Source: CAYXZQ01 sp964469935
GTDB taxonomy: Archaea > Nanobdellota > Nanobdellia > Woesearchaeales > DSVV01
Assembly: GCA_964469935.1 (NCBI GenBank)
Contig: CAYXZQ010000011.1
Coordinates: 1-37,720, forward strand
Length of the DNA stretch: 37,720 nucleotides
Reading direction: 5' to 3'
The notes under the pieces were generated by a model. It saw nothing but the letters and a program-made list of their open reading frames with translations. It was not told where the DNA came from and searched no databases. Of the stretch, positions 29,966 through 37,186 are shown piece after piece. Each line of letters begins with the position of its first letter. The stretch's first letter is position 1. The position numbers and the translations under genes were made by a program.

Positions 29966-30619
29966 TCACGCCGCCTTCTTCATCTGCTCTCCGCCAGCAT
30001 AATGAGGGTTCCTGAACCCGTCAAGAGGTATGATGTTCGACTTCTCGACCGGCTCGTAGCTTCCGTATCTCTTTATGAAGCCGTTCTTGGCATGATAGAG
30101 CGCCCTTCGGACTATCTTTGAATCATACTTCCCTGTCCCCCTGAGGAGGTCGGCCATCTCACCTATGCCTATCGGGAGGTATGCTGCCATCCTCTCTGCA
30201 AGGCCCTCGCCTGCGAGCTCCAGGTCATCCCTGTTCAGGAGCTTGTCAGACAATGATTCTTTTGGCCTGTGCCTCCTGTAATGCCGATAATCTATTGCGT
30301 CTGCAAGGCTCTTTGCACCCACGCCCATGGCTTTGAAGCTGAAACCTGCCCCGCCAAGGGTCCAGAACATGTAGGTCCCGATCGTGTCTGCTGCAGCTCC
30401 TCCGTATCTTAAGAAGCCCGAGAAATACGAGCCCAGGCCCTTGCCCTCGAAGTATTCACTGGCATAATGGTCATAAGAATCCTCCAGGGACTGCCTGAGC
30501 CCGTCATAGAGTGCCTTCTTGTCCTCTTCAGAGCCGCCTTTCTCAAAATACTTCCTGATGTCCTCGTCATGCTCTATCAGGGCGTCTAGGTTCCTGCTGA
30601 CAAATCTTTTCTTGTTCAT
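29966..30619 (-). CDS. Hypothetical protein, last gene of a three-gene operon
   Basis: 217 aa, no family recognised. The N-terminus is charged and helical. A central Gly/Ala-rich segment (about 66-106, GLGSYFSGFLRYGGAAADTIGTYMFWTLGGAGFSFKAMGVG split over two hydrophobic stretches) may touch or cross the membrane, and the C-terminus is basic. The first codon overlaps the CBS gene's stop as ATGA, so expression is coupled to it. Together with the coiled-coil protein it may form a membrane-associated complex; this is inference from context only. Confidence 0.72.
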   Translation of the reverse strand: MNKKRFVSRNLDALIEHDEDIRKYFEKGGSEEDKKALYDGLRQSLEDSYDHYASEYFEGKGLGSYFSGFLRYGGAAADTIGTYMFWTLGGAGFSFKAMGVGAKSLADAIDYRHYRRHRPKESLSDKLLNRDDLELAGEGLAERMAAYLPIGIGEMADLLRGTGKYDSKIVRRALYHAKNGFIKRYGSYEPVEKSNIIPLDGFRNPHYAGGEQMKKAA

Positions 30620-30987
30620 CTGGATCCCTCTTTGATCAGCTGGTTCAGGGTGATGATTCCTATCATCTTTTTGTCCCTGACAACAGGGTTCATGACCCTG
30701 GTCTTTTGCATCATCACCTTTGCGGCGGTTTGGGCATCATCATCCTCGCTTATGACGTCGACAGGGGCAGACATTATGTCCTTTCCTGCAGTCGTTTTGG
30801 GGTCCTTCCCCTCGGCAACGACCCTGTTGCTTATGTCGATTACAGATATTATCCCTACAGGATATCCCTGCCTGACCACGAATATGTGGCGCAGCGTGGT
30901 TTTCCTCAGTTTCTTTGCGATGTCGACGATATTCTCATCCTCTTCACAGGTGAAGGGTTCAATCAGCATGCAGTCCCTGACCTTCAT
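30616..30987 (-). CDS. CBS-domain pair protein
   Basis: 123 aa, a stand-alone Bateman module: CBS1 (MKVRDCMLIEPFTCEED ... HIFVVRQGYPVGIISVIDI) and CBS2 (DIMSAPVDVISEDDDAQTAAKVMMQ ... NPVVRDKKMIGIITLNQL). Such pairs bind adenine nucleotides or SAM and act as energy sensors. The start at 30987 is fixed by the ATGA overlap with the stop of the upstream coiled-coil gene, and its own stop overlaps the downstream start in the same way. It probably regulates one of its operon partners. Confidence 0.92.
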   Translation of the reverse strand: MKVRDCMLIEPFTCEEDENIVDIAKKLRKTTLRHIFVVRQGYPVGIISVIDISNRVVAEGKDPKTTAGKDIMSAPVDVISEDDDAQTAAKVMMQKTRVMNPVVRDKKMIGIITLNQLIKEGSR

Positions 30988-32291
30988 CTTGAATACCTCC
31001 CCTGGAGAGGGTCGTTGCATCTCTCTGCCAGCTCGTTGTGCAGCTCAACAGCCTTCTCTGCCGACTTTCTTGAGGCTTCAGCCATGTTCATGTGCCTCCT
31101 CTTTATGAGCATGTGATATCCTGACAGGAATGTTCCTGCCGCACCCATGAGCAGGGTGGTGTAGGCCCTGACGGGGCCGAAATACAGCCCGACCTTCTCT
31201 GCAAGCTTTCCGTTGTTGACAAAATGATCCCTTGTCTCGATATTGTATCCCCTCTGTTCGAGCTTCCTGACGGTGCCCTCGACATTGCTTTTGAGCTCGT
31301 CTATTGCAGCCCGCATCTCCTTCTCATGCCTCATGAACTCGTAGGGAGCCCTGGCCCTGCCTGCCTGCTTGAGGGCGATTCCCTTCTTCAGGTAATCCTG
31401 GAGCAGAAGCAGCTCAGACTTGTCTTTTCTGATAATCCCGTTGATGTCATCGATCCTTTCAAGCGTATGCCGGAACCTGAGAAGCGCTTCTCTCTGCCCT
31501 GCATCCTTGATATTGTCCTTGTAATGCATAATGAAATCTCGCAGAAACCCTTTGTCGCCGCTCTTATTGTACTCCTGCCTGAGGAACCGGAATATTTTTC
31601 TTTGCTCATCTGGAAGAGCTGTCGACGATAGATAATCATTGATCTTCTTTAAGACCTGGTTTTCTGCAACGAGATTATCTTCATTGGTCTCATATATCCT
31701 GCATAAGTCCTCGAGCTTCGCACTTAAGGCTTCCCTGAGCCCCCTTCCTCTTCCAGCTACGGGCATGCCGAAAAGTCTCCTTATGGAATCATTAAGGCTG
31801 TTGATTGCCCTGGGCATCCGAGATTCTATTCTGAGGTCAGCGTCCAAGAGTTTCCTGTCGATCCTGTCCTTCAGTATCGCTACCCTCTCGCCGAGGTCAT
31901 AATGCTCCTGGAAATCTTCCAGGTTCTGGAGTATTGTCTCAAGCTCATGCTTGTCAAAAGGCCCGGGCTTTCCTGGTGTTGCAGGGCTTATCACAGCCGC
32001 TTGCGCATATCCTGTCCTGAGCCTGTCAGCCTCCTTCCTTAGCTCGTGCTCCAGCGTGCCTGAGGCAGCCTTGAGGTCGAGAGCAAGGGCCCTGATATCC
32101 TTCTCTGCAGAGCCTGCAAAATCAGCAGCCCTGCCTGATATATAGCCCATGCCCAGGTCAGCAGCATAACCTGTACAGGCTCCTGCAGCGATGCTCTTGA
32201 GGATTATCCCGAGAAACTGCCGCCTGCTGTGGCTGTCGATAAGCTGTCCTGCATCGAGGTTCTGGACATTCTGGTCCGATGATATGTTCAT
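30984..32291 (-). CDS. Coiled-coil protein with twin-arginine-type N-terminus
   Basis: 435 aa. Near the N-terminus HSRRQFLGIILKSIAAGACTGYAAD has a twin-arginine motif (S22-R-R-Q-F-L) and a short hydrophobic stretch, as in Tat signal peptides. The middle ~300 residues are charged helices, largely coiled coil (LEHELRKEADRLR, ILQNLEDFQEHYDLGERVAILKDRI). A hydrophobic segment (AYTTLLMGAAGTFLSGYHML) near the end may anchor it in the membrane. No enzyme domain seen. ATG 32291 is favoured by the TATA box; upstream Met codons would lie over the promoter. First gene of the operon. Confidence 0.75.
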   Translation of the reverse strand: MNISSDQNVQNLDAGQLIDSHSRRQFLGIILKSIAAGACTGYAADLGMGYISGRAADFAGSAEKDIRALALDLKAASGTLEHELRKEADRLRTGYAQAAVISPATPGKPGPFDKHELETILQNLEDFQEHYDLGERVAILKDRIDRKLLDADLRIESRMPRAINSLNDSIRRLFGMPVAGRGRGLREALSAKLEDLCRIYETNEDNLVAENQVLKKINDYLSSTALPDEQRKIFRFLRQEYNKSGDKGFLRDFIMHYKDNIKDAGQREALLRFRHTLERIDDINGIIRKDKSELLLLQDYLKKGIALKQAGRARAPYEFMRHEKEMRAAIDELKSNVEGTVRKLEQRGYNIETRDHFVNNGKLAEKVGLYFGPVRAYTTLLMGAAGTFLSGYHMLIKRRHMNMAEASRKSAEKAVELHNELAERCNDPLQGRYSR

Positions 32292-32316
32292 CTTGTCCAG
32301 TGAAGATGCGTCCCAG

Positions 32317-32326
32317 GTATATAAAG
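32317..32326 (-). promoter_or_regulatory. TATA box of the Tat/CBS operon
   Basis: Minus-strand CTTTATATAC, 26-35 nt upstream of ATG 32291. Confidence 0.6.
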
Positions 32327-32386
32327 AGGCGTTGTGGTGCGGCATACAGCATCGATTCAGCAAATTGAGAATGGAAACCAACATGG

Positions 32387-32566
32387 TCAGCTGTGCAGGC
32401 TGATTGCGTTCTTTGCGATGTAGTCCCTGCTCTTCCTCTCGCTCCTCTTTCCCCCGCCCCTCCTGTAGGGCGAGTGCCTTGCCTTCTCCTTCTGCGAGAC
32501 CTTCTCCTCTGGATACGCGTCGTCATGGCCCTCCTCGGGGATAATCTCGTCATCGTCCTCTGCCAT
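32387..32566 (-). CDS. Small charged protein, unknown
   Basis: 59 aa, acidic at the N-terminus (MAEDDDEIIPEEGHDDAYPEE) and strongly basic at the C-terminus (RRGGGKRSERKSRDYIAKN). Likely disordered; no family recognised. An A/T box (GGAATTAAATAG on the minus strand, about 32588-32599) lies at leaderless distance from ATG 32566, which supports this start over the Met codon six residues upstream. It is followed by the promoter of the Tat/CBS operon on the same strand. Confidence 0.55.
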   Translation of the reverse strand: MAEDDDEIIPEEGHDDAYPEEKVSQKEKARHSPYRRGGGKRSERKSRDYIAKNAISLHS

Positions 32567-32644
32567 GACAGGGGTGTGTCGCATCAGCTATTTAATTCCT
32601 TTGATTGATTATTTAATCACTTTAAAGTGGTGTATACAGAAAGA

Positions 32645-32670
32645 TTTAAATATATCAATGCATCTGGAGG
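32645..32670 (+). promoter_or_regulatory. TATA box and Shine-Dalgarno of the kinase-fold gene
   Basis: TTTAAATATAT (32645-32655) and GGAGG (32666-32670), the latter 6 nt before ATG 32677. Confidence 0.55.
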
Positions 32671-32676
32671 CTTGGG

Positions 32677-33540
32677 ATGCTCGAGCTTGAGACACAGGGA
32701 CTTGGACTGGAGATTGAAGGAAGAAACATTGAAGTCATAGCGCACTCGATGAGAGATGGGCTCATCAGATCGGATTCCTACGAGCTCCTCGACTGCGTAT
32801 CGAAAGAGCCCCTGGGATATTTCCTCAAAAGGCTCGGCTGCGGCGAGCCTGCCGAAAAGATAGAGGAATACCTCGAGATCCATTCGATGCTCAAAGCCCT
32901 GGGCATACCCCTCGAGCCTGTCTCAGGGACCTATGCAGGCAGGCAGGGATACGTGATAAACAAGAAGGTAGGATGCTCGATCAACAGGCTCGATGCAGAC
33001 GGGATGCACAGGGATTACCTGGCTGCCAATGCAGAGAGGTTCTTCGGCGAGATATGCGACATCCTCGGGACCATGCAGGAGGAGGGCATCAGGCACACCC
33101 ACCCTCACCACGGGAATCTCACCCTCTACAGGGGCAAAATACACCTCATAGACATAAGCAATGCAGAGAGCTACAGCCTTGACTGGGGTGAAGAGTTCGG
33201 AGTGTTCCTATATTTCAGCAATGACTTCTACTACTCCTGGTCTGCTTTTGAAAGCGTGGTCAGCTGGATGGGAGAGAGTGGATGCACTTTCGAAGGCCAG
33301 CACATGAAGGTGGACTGGGTCTCTAGGATAGTGGACAGGTATCCCTGCAGCATCGATTCGAGGTACAGGCTCATCGAGAGGTTCAGCAGCCAGCAGGGCC
33401 TTGTGCTCGACGAGAGGGTTCTCGGGGGGATGGAAGAGCTCTCGGCGCTTGTCGATAGGTACAGGTCAGCCGACAGGAATTTCTTCCCTGAAAATACCTT
33501 GAGCCCAGGGATGAGGTGGAATTACCAGGCGAGTGGTTGA
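32677..33540 (+). CDS. Protein-kinase-fold / phosphotransferase-like protein
   Basis: 287 aa. The catalytic loop and metal Asp are visible: IRHTHPHHGNLTLYRGKIHLIDISNA, with H-P-H-H-G-N (N147 as metal ligand) and D159 replacing the DFG Asp. Typical kinases have HxDxxxxN; here the loop reads HPHHGN, lacking the catalytic Asp at its usual place, as in some APH/RIO-like or lipopolysaccharide-kinase-like proteins. The Gly-rich loop is weak. It may be an atypical kinase or a pseudokinase. The stop is followed by one base and the ATG of the next gene, so they are co-transcribed. Confidence 0.68.
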   Translation: MLELETQGLGLEIEGRNIEVIAHSMRDGLIRSDSYELLDCVSKEPLGYFLKRLGCGEPAEKIEEYLEIHSMLKALGIPLEPVSGTYAGRQGYVINKKVGCSINRLDADGMHRDYLAANAERFFGEICDILGTMQEEGIRHTHPHHGNLTLYRGKIHLIDISNAESYSLDWGEEFGVFLYFSNDFYYSWSAFESVVSWMGESGCTFEGQHMKVDWVSRIVDRYPCSIDSRYRLIERFSSQQGLVLDERVLGGMEELSALVDRYRSADRNFFPENTLSPGMRWNYQASG

Positions 33541-33541
33541 C

Positions 33542-34180
33542 ATGACATTGGACATAGTGGTTGATTCAGGGACCCTGAACCTTGTCAGGGTGGGGAACAC
33601 GATGACCCAGAGCAGCCTAAAGGAGGTTGCAGAGCATATCCAGGAGGCTTTCATGGGCCTTGTGACAGATGTCAGGACATGCACCCATGATTCGCCCATG
33701 CTTGAAGAGATAGACGCGGTCTTTCTGACCATGATCCTGCATGAGCAATACCAGGGGCATGTTCTTGGGATAACTGATGCCTTGCTTAAAAAATCCGACG
33801 AAGATGATGAATTCTACAACACCATCATAGGCGGCAAGAACGAGACCAATGACGTGGCGGTGATATCGACAAAGCTGCTCACTCCTGGCAAGGACATGTC
33901 TGAGAGGGGATACAGGCTCTACATAGACAGGGTGGCAAAGGTCGCACTCCACGAGATTGGGCACAATTACAACCTCTGGGACCACGACGAGTTCAGGAAG
34001 GGGTCAGGCGACAGGCTCTGTCCGATGTCGCGCGGCATCATGAACATGATGGACCACCAGGCCTATGTCACGGGCGTCATCGACAGGAGGGGAGAGCTCT
34101 TCTGCGAAGAATGCACTGACCGCCTTAAAAAGATAATCAACTACAGGAAGGAATCAGGCATGCTCAGGCAAGGGCCTTGA
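33542..34180 (+). CDS. Archaemetzincin-like metalloprotease
   Basis: 212 aa. ALHEIGHNYNLWDHDEF gives H137-E-x-x-H141 and, 6 residues on, D147-H148. Further on come CPM (C160-M162) and FCEEC (C188, C191). This matches archaemetzincins (HExxHxxGxxxCx4CxMx17CxxC): Zn protease site, Met-turn and structural CxxC. Differences: Gly of HxxG is Asn, and the third ligand would be Asp147 or His148. Start: ATG 33542, 1 nt after the previous stop; an in-frame GTG at 33533 lies inside the previous gene. The 3' end overlaps the convergent topoisomerase gene by 17 bp. Confidence 0.82.
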   Translation: MTLDIVVDSGTLNLVRVGNTMTQSSLKEVAEHIQEAFMGLVTDVRTCTHDSPMLEEIDAVFLTMILHEQYQGHVLGITDALLKKSDEDDEFYNTIIGGKNETNDVAVISTKLLTPGKDMSERGYRLYIDRVAKVALHEIGHNYNLWDHDEFRKGSGDRLCPMSRGIMNMMDHQAYVTGVIDRRGELFCEECTDRLKKIINYRKESGMLRQGP

Positions 34181-35207
34181 TCCTCTCGAGCACCTCAGGC
34201 TGGATATAGTAGTTTATGGTTATGCTGTGGCTCTCTTTCCAGACCCCTGCCTTCTTGTCGAACCTCTTGTGGCCCAGCTTCTCTGCGATGCCTGAGAAGA
34301 GCTCGTCTATCTCTGCCTTGTCAGCTTTCCTGTGGCTCTTGAGGAATTCCTTTGCCCTGGATGTCGCATAGTAGCTCCTGACTATATGGGGGTAGAACTC
34401 CATCCCGCAGTATTTCCTGAAACCTTCCTTGAAATGATGGTCAGAGAGCGGCTTTCCGCCTGGGCTTGTGAACACGAACGAGTTCCTTTTTAACGGCGCA
34501 AGGGTCCTCTTCAGCCTCCCGACATAGCTTGCCGGGAAGCTCTCGATGATTGTCCTCGGCACACCGCCCTTGGACAGATACGAGAACTCTATGCTCTTGT
34601 GCCCTATGCTTATGTCGCTTTTCTTGAGCGTCGTGAGGCCCTTGTGGCCGTGCGCCCTGTAATATGTCTCATTGCCTATCCTCATGCATGTCCTGAGCAG
34701 GGTGTACATGGGCATCGCGAGGTAGTCGCTCTCGTCCCGAAGCGCCCTTGTGACCCTCCTCTTCAGCACGGGATAGCGCTTCTCGAACCTGCTCACTGCC
34801 CTGTATTTCCTTGACCTGTGCGCCTCTCTCTTCTCCAGGGTGTAGACATACGAGTATGAGCCGCCAGGGTTCTGGAACATCACATCCCAGTGGTCGTCCG
34901 AAGACTCGTCATGTATGGTCAGGTTCCTTGCGAATAGGGAATATGCCTTGTCGAGCTTTTGGCCGTCGGGGAGGATGCCTATCCTCGCCCCCCTTATCGC
35001 ACCATCAGGCATGAGCTGGCCCTTGAGGAACCTCGGGTCCTTCTTGTCGATGATTGCATCCAGGTTGCCGTGGGCAAAAAACAGCCTGGCTGCGTAGAGG
35101 GCAGTGGGCAGGTCTGCCTTGGTCTTCCTGCAGCCCGAACCTGTCAGGACCCTGGGCATGAGGTCTCCTGAGCCTATCCTGATAATGCCTGGCATGCCTG
35201 TTCTCAT
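34164..35207 (-). CDS. DNA topoisomerase IB
   Basis: 347 aa. Core features of type IB enzymes: DHWDVMFQNPGGSYSYVYT, LLRTCMRIGNETYYRAHGHKGLTTLKKSDIS (R176), SYLSKGG (K213), PHIVRSYYAT (R277), LGHKR (H313) and NYYIQPEVLERI with catalytic Tyr334. The enzyme nicks and rejoins one DNA strand through a 3'-phosphotyrosine to relax supercoils. The size resembles the short bacterial/poxvirus group, not the large eukaryotic one. A tyrosine recombinase is the alternative, but GNExYxR-GLTTL is specific to Top1B. The start could be 35207 or ATG 35195, where the TATA-like box (35218-35227) fits better. Confidence 0.85.
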   Translation of the reverse strand: MRTGMPGIIRIGSGDLMPRVLTGSGCRKTKADLPTALYAARLFFAHGNLDAIIDKKDPRFLKGQLMPDGAIRGARIGILPDGQKLDKAYSLFARNLTIHDESSDDHWDVMFQNPGGSYSYVYTLEKREAHRSRKYRAVSRFEKRYPVLKRRVTRALRDESDYLAMPMYTLLRTCMRIGNETYYRAHGHKGLTTLKKSDISIGHKSIEFSYLSKGGVPRTIIESFPASYVGRLKRTLAPLKRNSFVFTSPGGKPLSDHHFKEGFRKYCGMEFYPHIVRSYYATSRAKEFLKSHRKADKAEIDELFSGIAEKLGHKRFDKKAGVWKESHSITINYYIQPEVLERIKALA

Positions 35208-35254
35208 GTCAGGAGGGGTTAATAAATCTTTTCCTTCTTGCGGCAGGGAAAAAA

Positions 35255-35264
35255 TTTTTAATAT
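35255..35264 (+). promoter_or_regulatory. TATA box of the four-helix membrane protein gene
   Basis: TTTTTAATAT, 23-32 nt upstream of ATG 35287. Confidence 0.55.
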
Positions 35265-35286
35265 GGCTTCTTTATCCAGGGGTATC

Positions 35287-35733
35287 ATGAAGGATAAGAA
35301 GTGGAAAAACATCACCCCCTTCCTCCTTGCGACAGCCTCGTCTTTTTTCCTCCTGCTTTCCGGGACCACAGGCGTGCCTACAGTTCTCAGGATAGGCAAC
35401 GCTGTCCTTCATTATGCTGACTTTCGCTGGCTCTACTGGATCTTCCTGGTGCTGTTCTTTGTCGCCTCCTTCGGCGGGATAGCGGTCTTCTTCGGCGGCG
35501 TGCTGCTGCTTAGGGGGAGGAATTTTCTCGGCTACGTATTGATAGCCCTCGGCTCTGGCGCAGGGCTCATAAGCTTCACCCTGAACCTGATCATCGCCGG
35601 GTTCTCGGGGCTAGGCTACTCCTTCCTCTCCTACTCGACCCTCGGCGTGTTTCTGGCGTTTTTGGCCGAGATCATGGCAGGGGTCGGCAAGAGGTTCTCG
35701 TGGCTGAGGAAGCGGCTGAGGAAGATGTTCTGA
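35287..35733 (+). CDS. Small integral membrane protein
   Basis: 148 aa with four probable transmembrane helices: FLLATASSFFLLLSG, YWIFLVLFFVASFGGIAVFF, FLGYVLIALGSGAGLISFTL and YSFLSYSTLGVFLAFLAEIM, and a basic cytoplasmic tail (KRFSWLRKRLRKMF). By the positive-inside rule both ends are inside. No family recognised. The start is set by the TATA box; the longer upstream frame runs antisense to the topoisomerase gene. Confidence 0.75.
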   Translation: MKDKKWKNITPFLLATASSFFLLLSGTTGVPTVLRIGNAVLHYADFRWLYWIFLVLFFVASFGGIAVFFGGVLLLRGRNFLGYVLIALGSGAGLISFTLNLIIAGFSGLGYSFLSYSTLGVFLAFLAEIMAGVGKRFSWLRKRLRKMF

Positions 35734-35765
35734 GAATCACTTCATAGTGGTCATCAAAGAAAGCC

Positions 35766-35775
35766 TTATATATAA
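35766..35775 (+). promoter_or_regulatory. TATA box of the 187-aa hypothetical gene
   Basis: TTATATATAA, 21-30 nt upstream of ATG 35796. Confidence 0.6.
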
Positions 35776-35795
35776 CCATGACATGACCTCTTGCC

Positions 35796-36359
35796 ATGGG
35801 TGTGACAGAAGAGCTAAATCCTGTAGAATCGCTCTATATACTGGACAGGGCTTCAAGAGAGGTCATGGATTATCATAATGCGCTTGCTGCAAACCTCGCT
35901 TATCTTGAAAGCACAGGCCACATCAGGCAGGACGGGTCCCGGCTCGGCCTCGGCGCGACAGGCAGGCCCAGGGACGGGCTCAGGCCCTATGAGTCAGATA
36001 CCCTCGAGGCCCTAATGAAGAAAGACCATGAGCTTGTCTTCGACGCTGTGAACAGCTTTGATTTCAGCAGGCACCTGGCAAAAAAAGGGTTCCTTGACAG
36101 GACCAGGGGCAGATGGTACAAACTTTTCCTTCCGGATTACGACCTCAATGGCAAGTCTGTGCAGGCCCTCGGCGAGCTGGAAATCCTGAAGAAAGATATC
36201 AGCCCAGGGGATCCCATGGCCTACGCATTCCCTAGCCTGGGTCTGAACAGCGAATATCTCATTATCGCAAAGAGGATCACAGGTGCGGTTTTCAATTCCA
36301 GGATGCGCACTGCGGAGCAGCTCATGGATGTCTACGGCGTCCGTTCCCATGGGCTTTGA
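35796..36359 (+). CDS. Hypothetical protein, possible winged-helix content
   Basis: 187 aa, soluble. The middle (TLEALMKKDHELVFDAVNSFDFSRHLAKKGFLDRTRGRWYKLFLPDY) has helix-helix-strand order seen in winged-helix or GPP34-like segments, but I cannot assign a family. The N-terminal helix (ESLYILDRASREVMDYHNALAANLAYLESTGHIRQDG) resembles a short HTH dimerisation region. A strong TATA box supports the start. Confidence 0.7.
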   Translation: MGVTEELNPVESLYILDRASREVMDYHNALAANLAYLESTGHIRQDGSRLGLGATGRPRDGLRPYESDTLEALMKKDHELVFDAVNSFDFSRHLAKKGFLDRTRGRWYKLFLPDYDLNGKSVQALGELEILKKDISPGDPMAYAFPSLGLNSEYLIIAKRITGAVFNSRMRTAEQLMDVYGVRSHGL

Positions 36360-36368
36360 ATAAGGCTC

Positions 36369-36620
36369 TTAAAATACATACCATTTTTTACAGCTTGCTT
36401 CTAACAACTGCTTTTGGATTTTGGCAAATTCTTCTTTCTTTCTTGTTCTTTCTTCTTTTACTCTCTTTACTGCCTGTTCGGAGATCAGTTCCCCCATCCT
36501 GCAGTCGTAGGCATTGTAAGAGAAAGGTGCTGGCCAATTGACCTTGCGCCCACTCCTGAAATCGTATTCTGCCGCCTGTCTTGAAGCTGCAATCATCCTC
36601 ATGTAATCTTCAGGGCTCAA
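36369..36620 (-). CDS. Small hypothetical protein with TTG start
   Basis: 83 aa, helical and charged at the C-terminus (QAVKRVKEERTRKKEEFAKIQKQLLE). No family recognised. The TTG start at 36620 is chosen because AAGGTGA (36627-36633) is a good Shine-Dalgarno six bases upstream, and an A/T box TTTAAATA (about 36665-36672) lies upstream of that; the alternative is ATG 36602, losing six residues. Codon use resembles the other genes, but independent support is limited. Confidence 0.5.
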   Translation of the reverse strand: MSPEDYMRMIAASRQAAEYDFRSGRKVNWPAPFSYNAYDCRMGELISEQAVKRVKEERTRKKEEFAKIQKQLLEASCKKWYVF

Positions 36621-36791
36621 TCAATTCACCTTGACATGCTATTGATAAAGTGATGCCTTGTCCATATTTAAATGTTTCTATTTTTACCACTTAAAAGTTG
36701 CAAATTAACCTTCATCATTTGATGAGGATCATGATGACAAAGGACTATATAAGCAGGCGCTGTCCATACAAGGACGACACCCGGTCATTGT

Positions 36792-37130
36792 TCACCGGCT
36801 GAGCTTCTTAATCACTTCCTGGGCGCTGTAGGTCTCGTACATCCTGAAATCCATATACTTCATGACGAGGGTATGGGTGTCAAGGAGGGTCTTTTTGCAT
36901 TTTTCCAAGACTTTCGGGCATGCCTCGCAGATGCTGTCAAGCCCGTCGACTATCATTATCTCTGTGTCCGGATCTGAGAATATCACGTGCATGATATTGT
37001 CCACATGATGCCTGAAGTCGACTCCGTAATGCTCCTCCACGTTCTGCTCCCAGCTGTACCTCTAGAAGGGGTCTTTTTTCAGCCTCCTCACTATCTCGTC
37101 GAGATGATGGGGGCGCAGTTTCATTTTCAT
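36792..37130 (-). pseudogene. DUF1284 family gene interrupted by an in-frame TAG
   Basis: Reading in one frame from ATG 37130: MKMKLRPHHLDEIVRRLKKDPF, then TAG (37062-37064), then RYSWEQNVEEHYGVDFRHHVDNIMHV ... EIMIVDGLDSICEACPKVLEKCKK to TGA at 36792-36794. LRPHHL at the start and the C-x2-C / C cluster after 'IVDG-D-IC' are the two halves of DUF1284, a family with likely metal-binding Cys. With the TAG read through, the protein would be 111 aa. A TATA-like TTTTTATTC (about 37154-37163) fits ATG 37130. It may be a nonsense mutation, a sequencing error or readthrough. Confidence 0.72.
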
Positions 37131-37186
37131 GGTTGGGGGAAAACAGAAGAAGAATAAAAAGCTTGACAAATGGAAGAGGGTGACAA

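Noticed and set aside
36722..36802. 26-aa plus-strand frame (MRIMMTKDYISRRC...)
   Set aside because: Too short, no clear ribosome site, and it overlaps the end of the convergent DUF1284 remnant; its internal ACTATATAAG could be a promoter box, but nothing supported follows.
37062..37064. TAG read as pyrrolysine
   Set aside because: TAG ends several intact genes in this window, and no pyl genes are visible. DUF1284 is not a known pyrrolysine protein.
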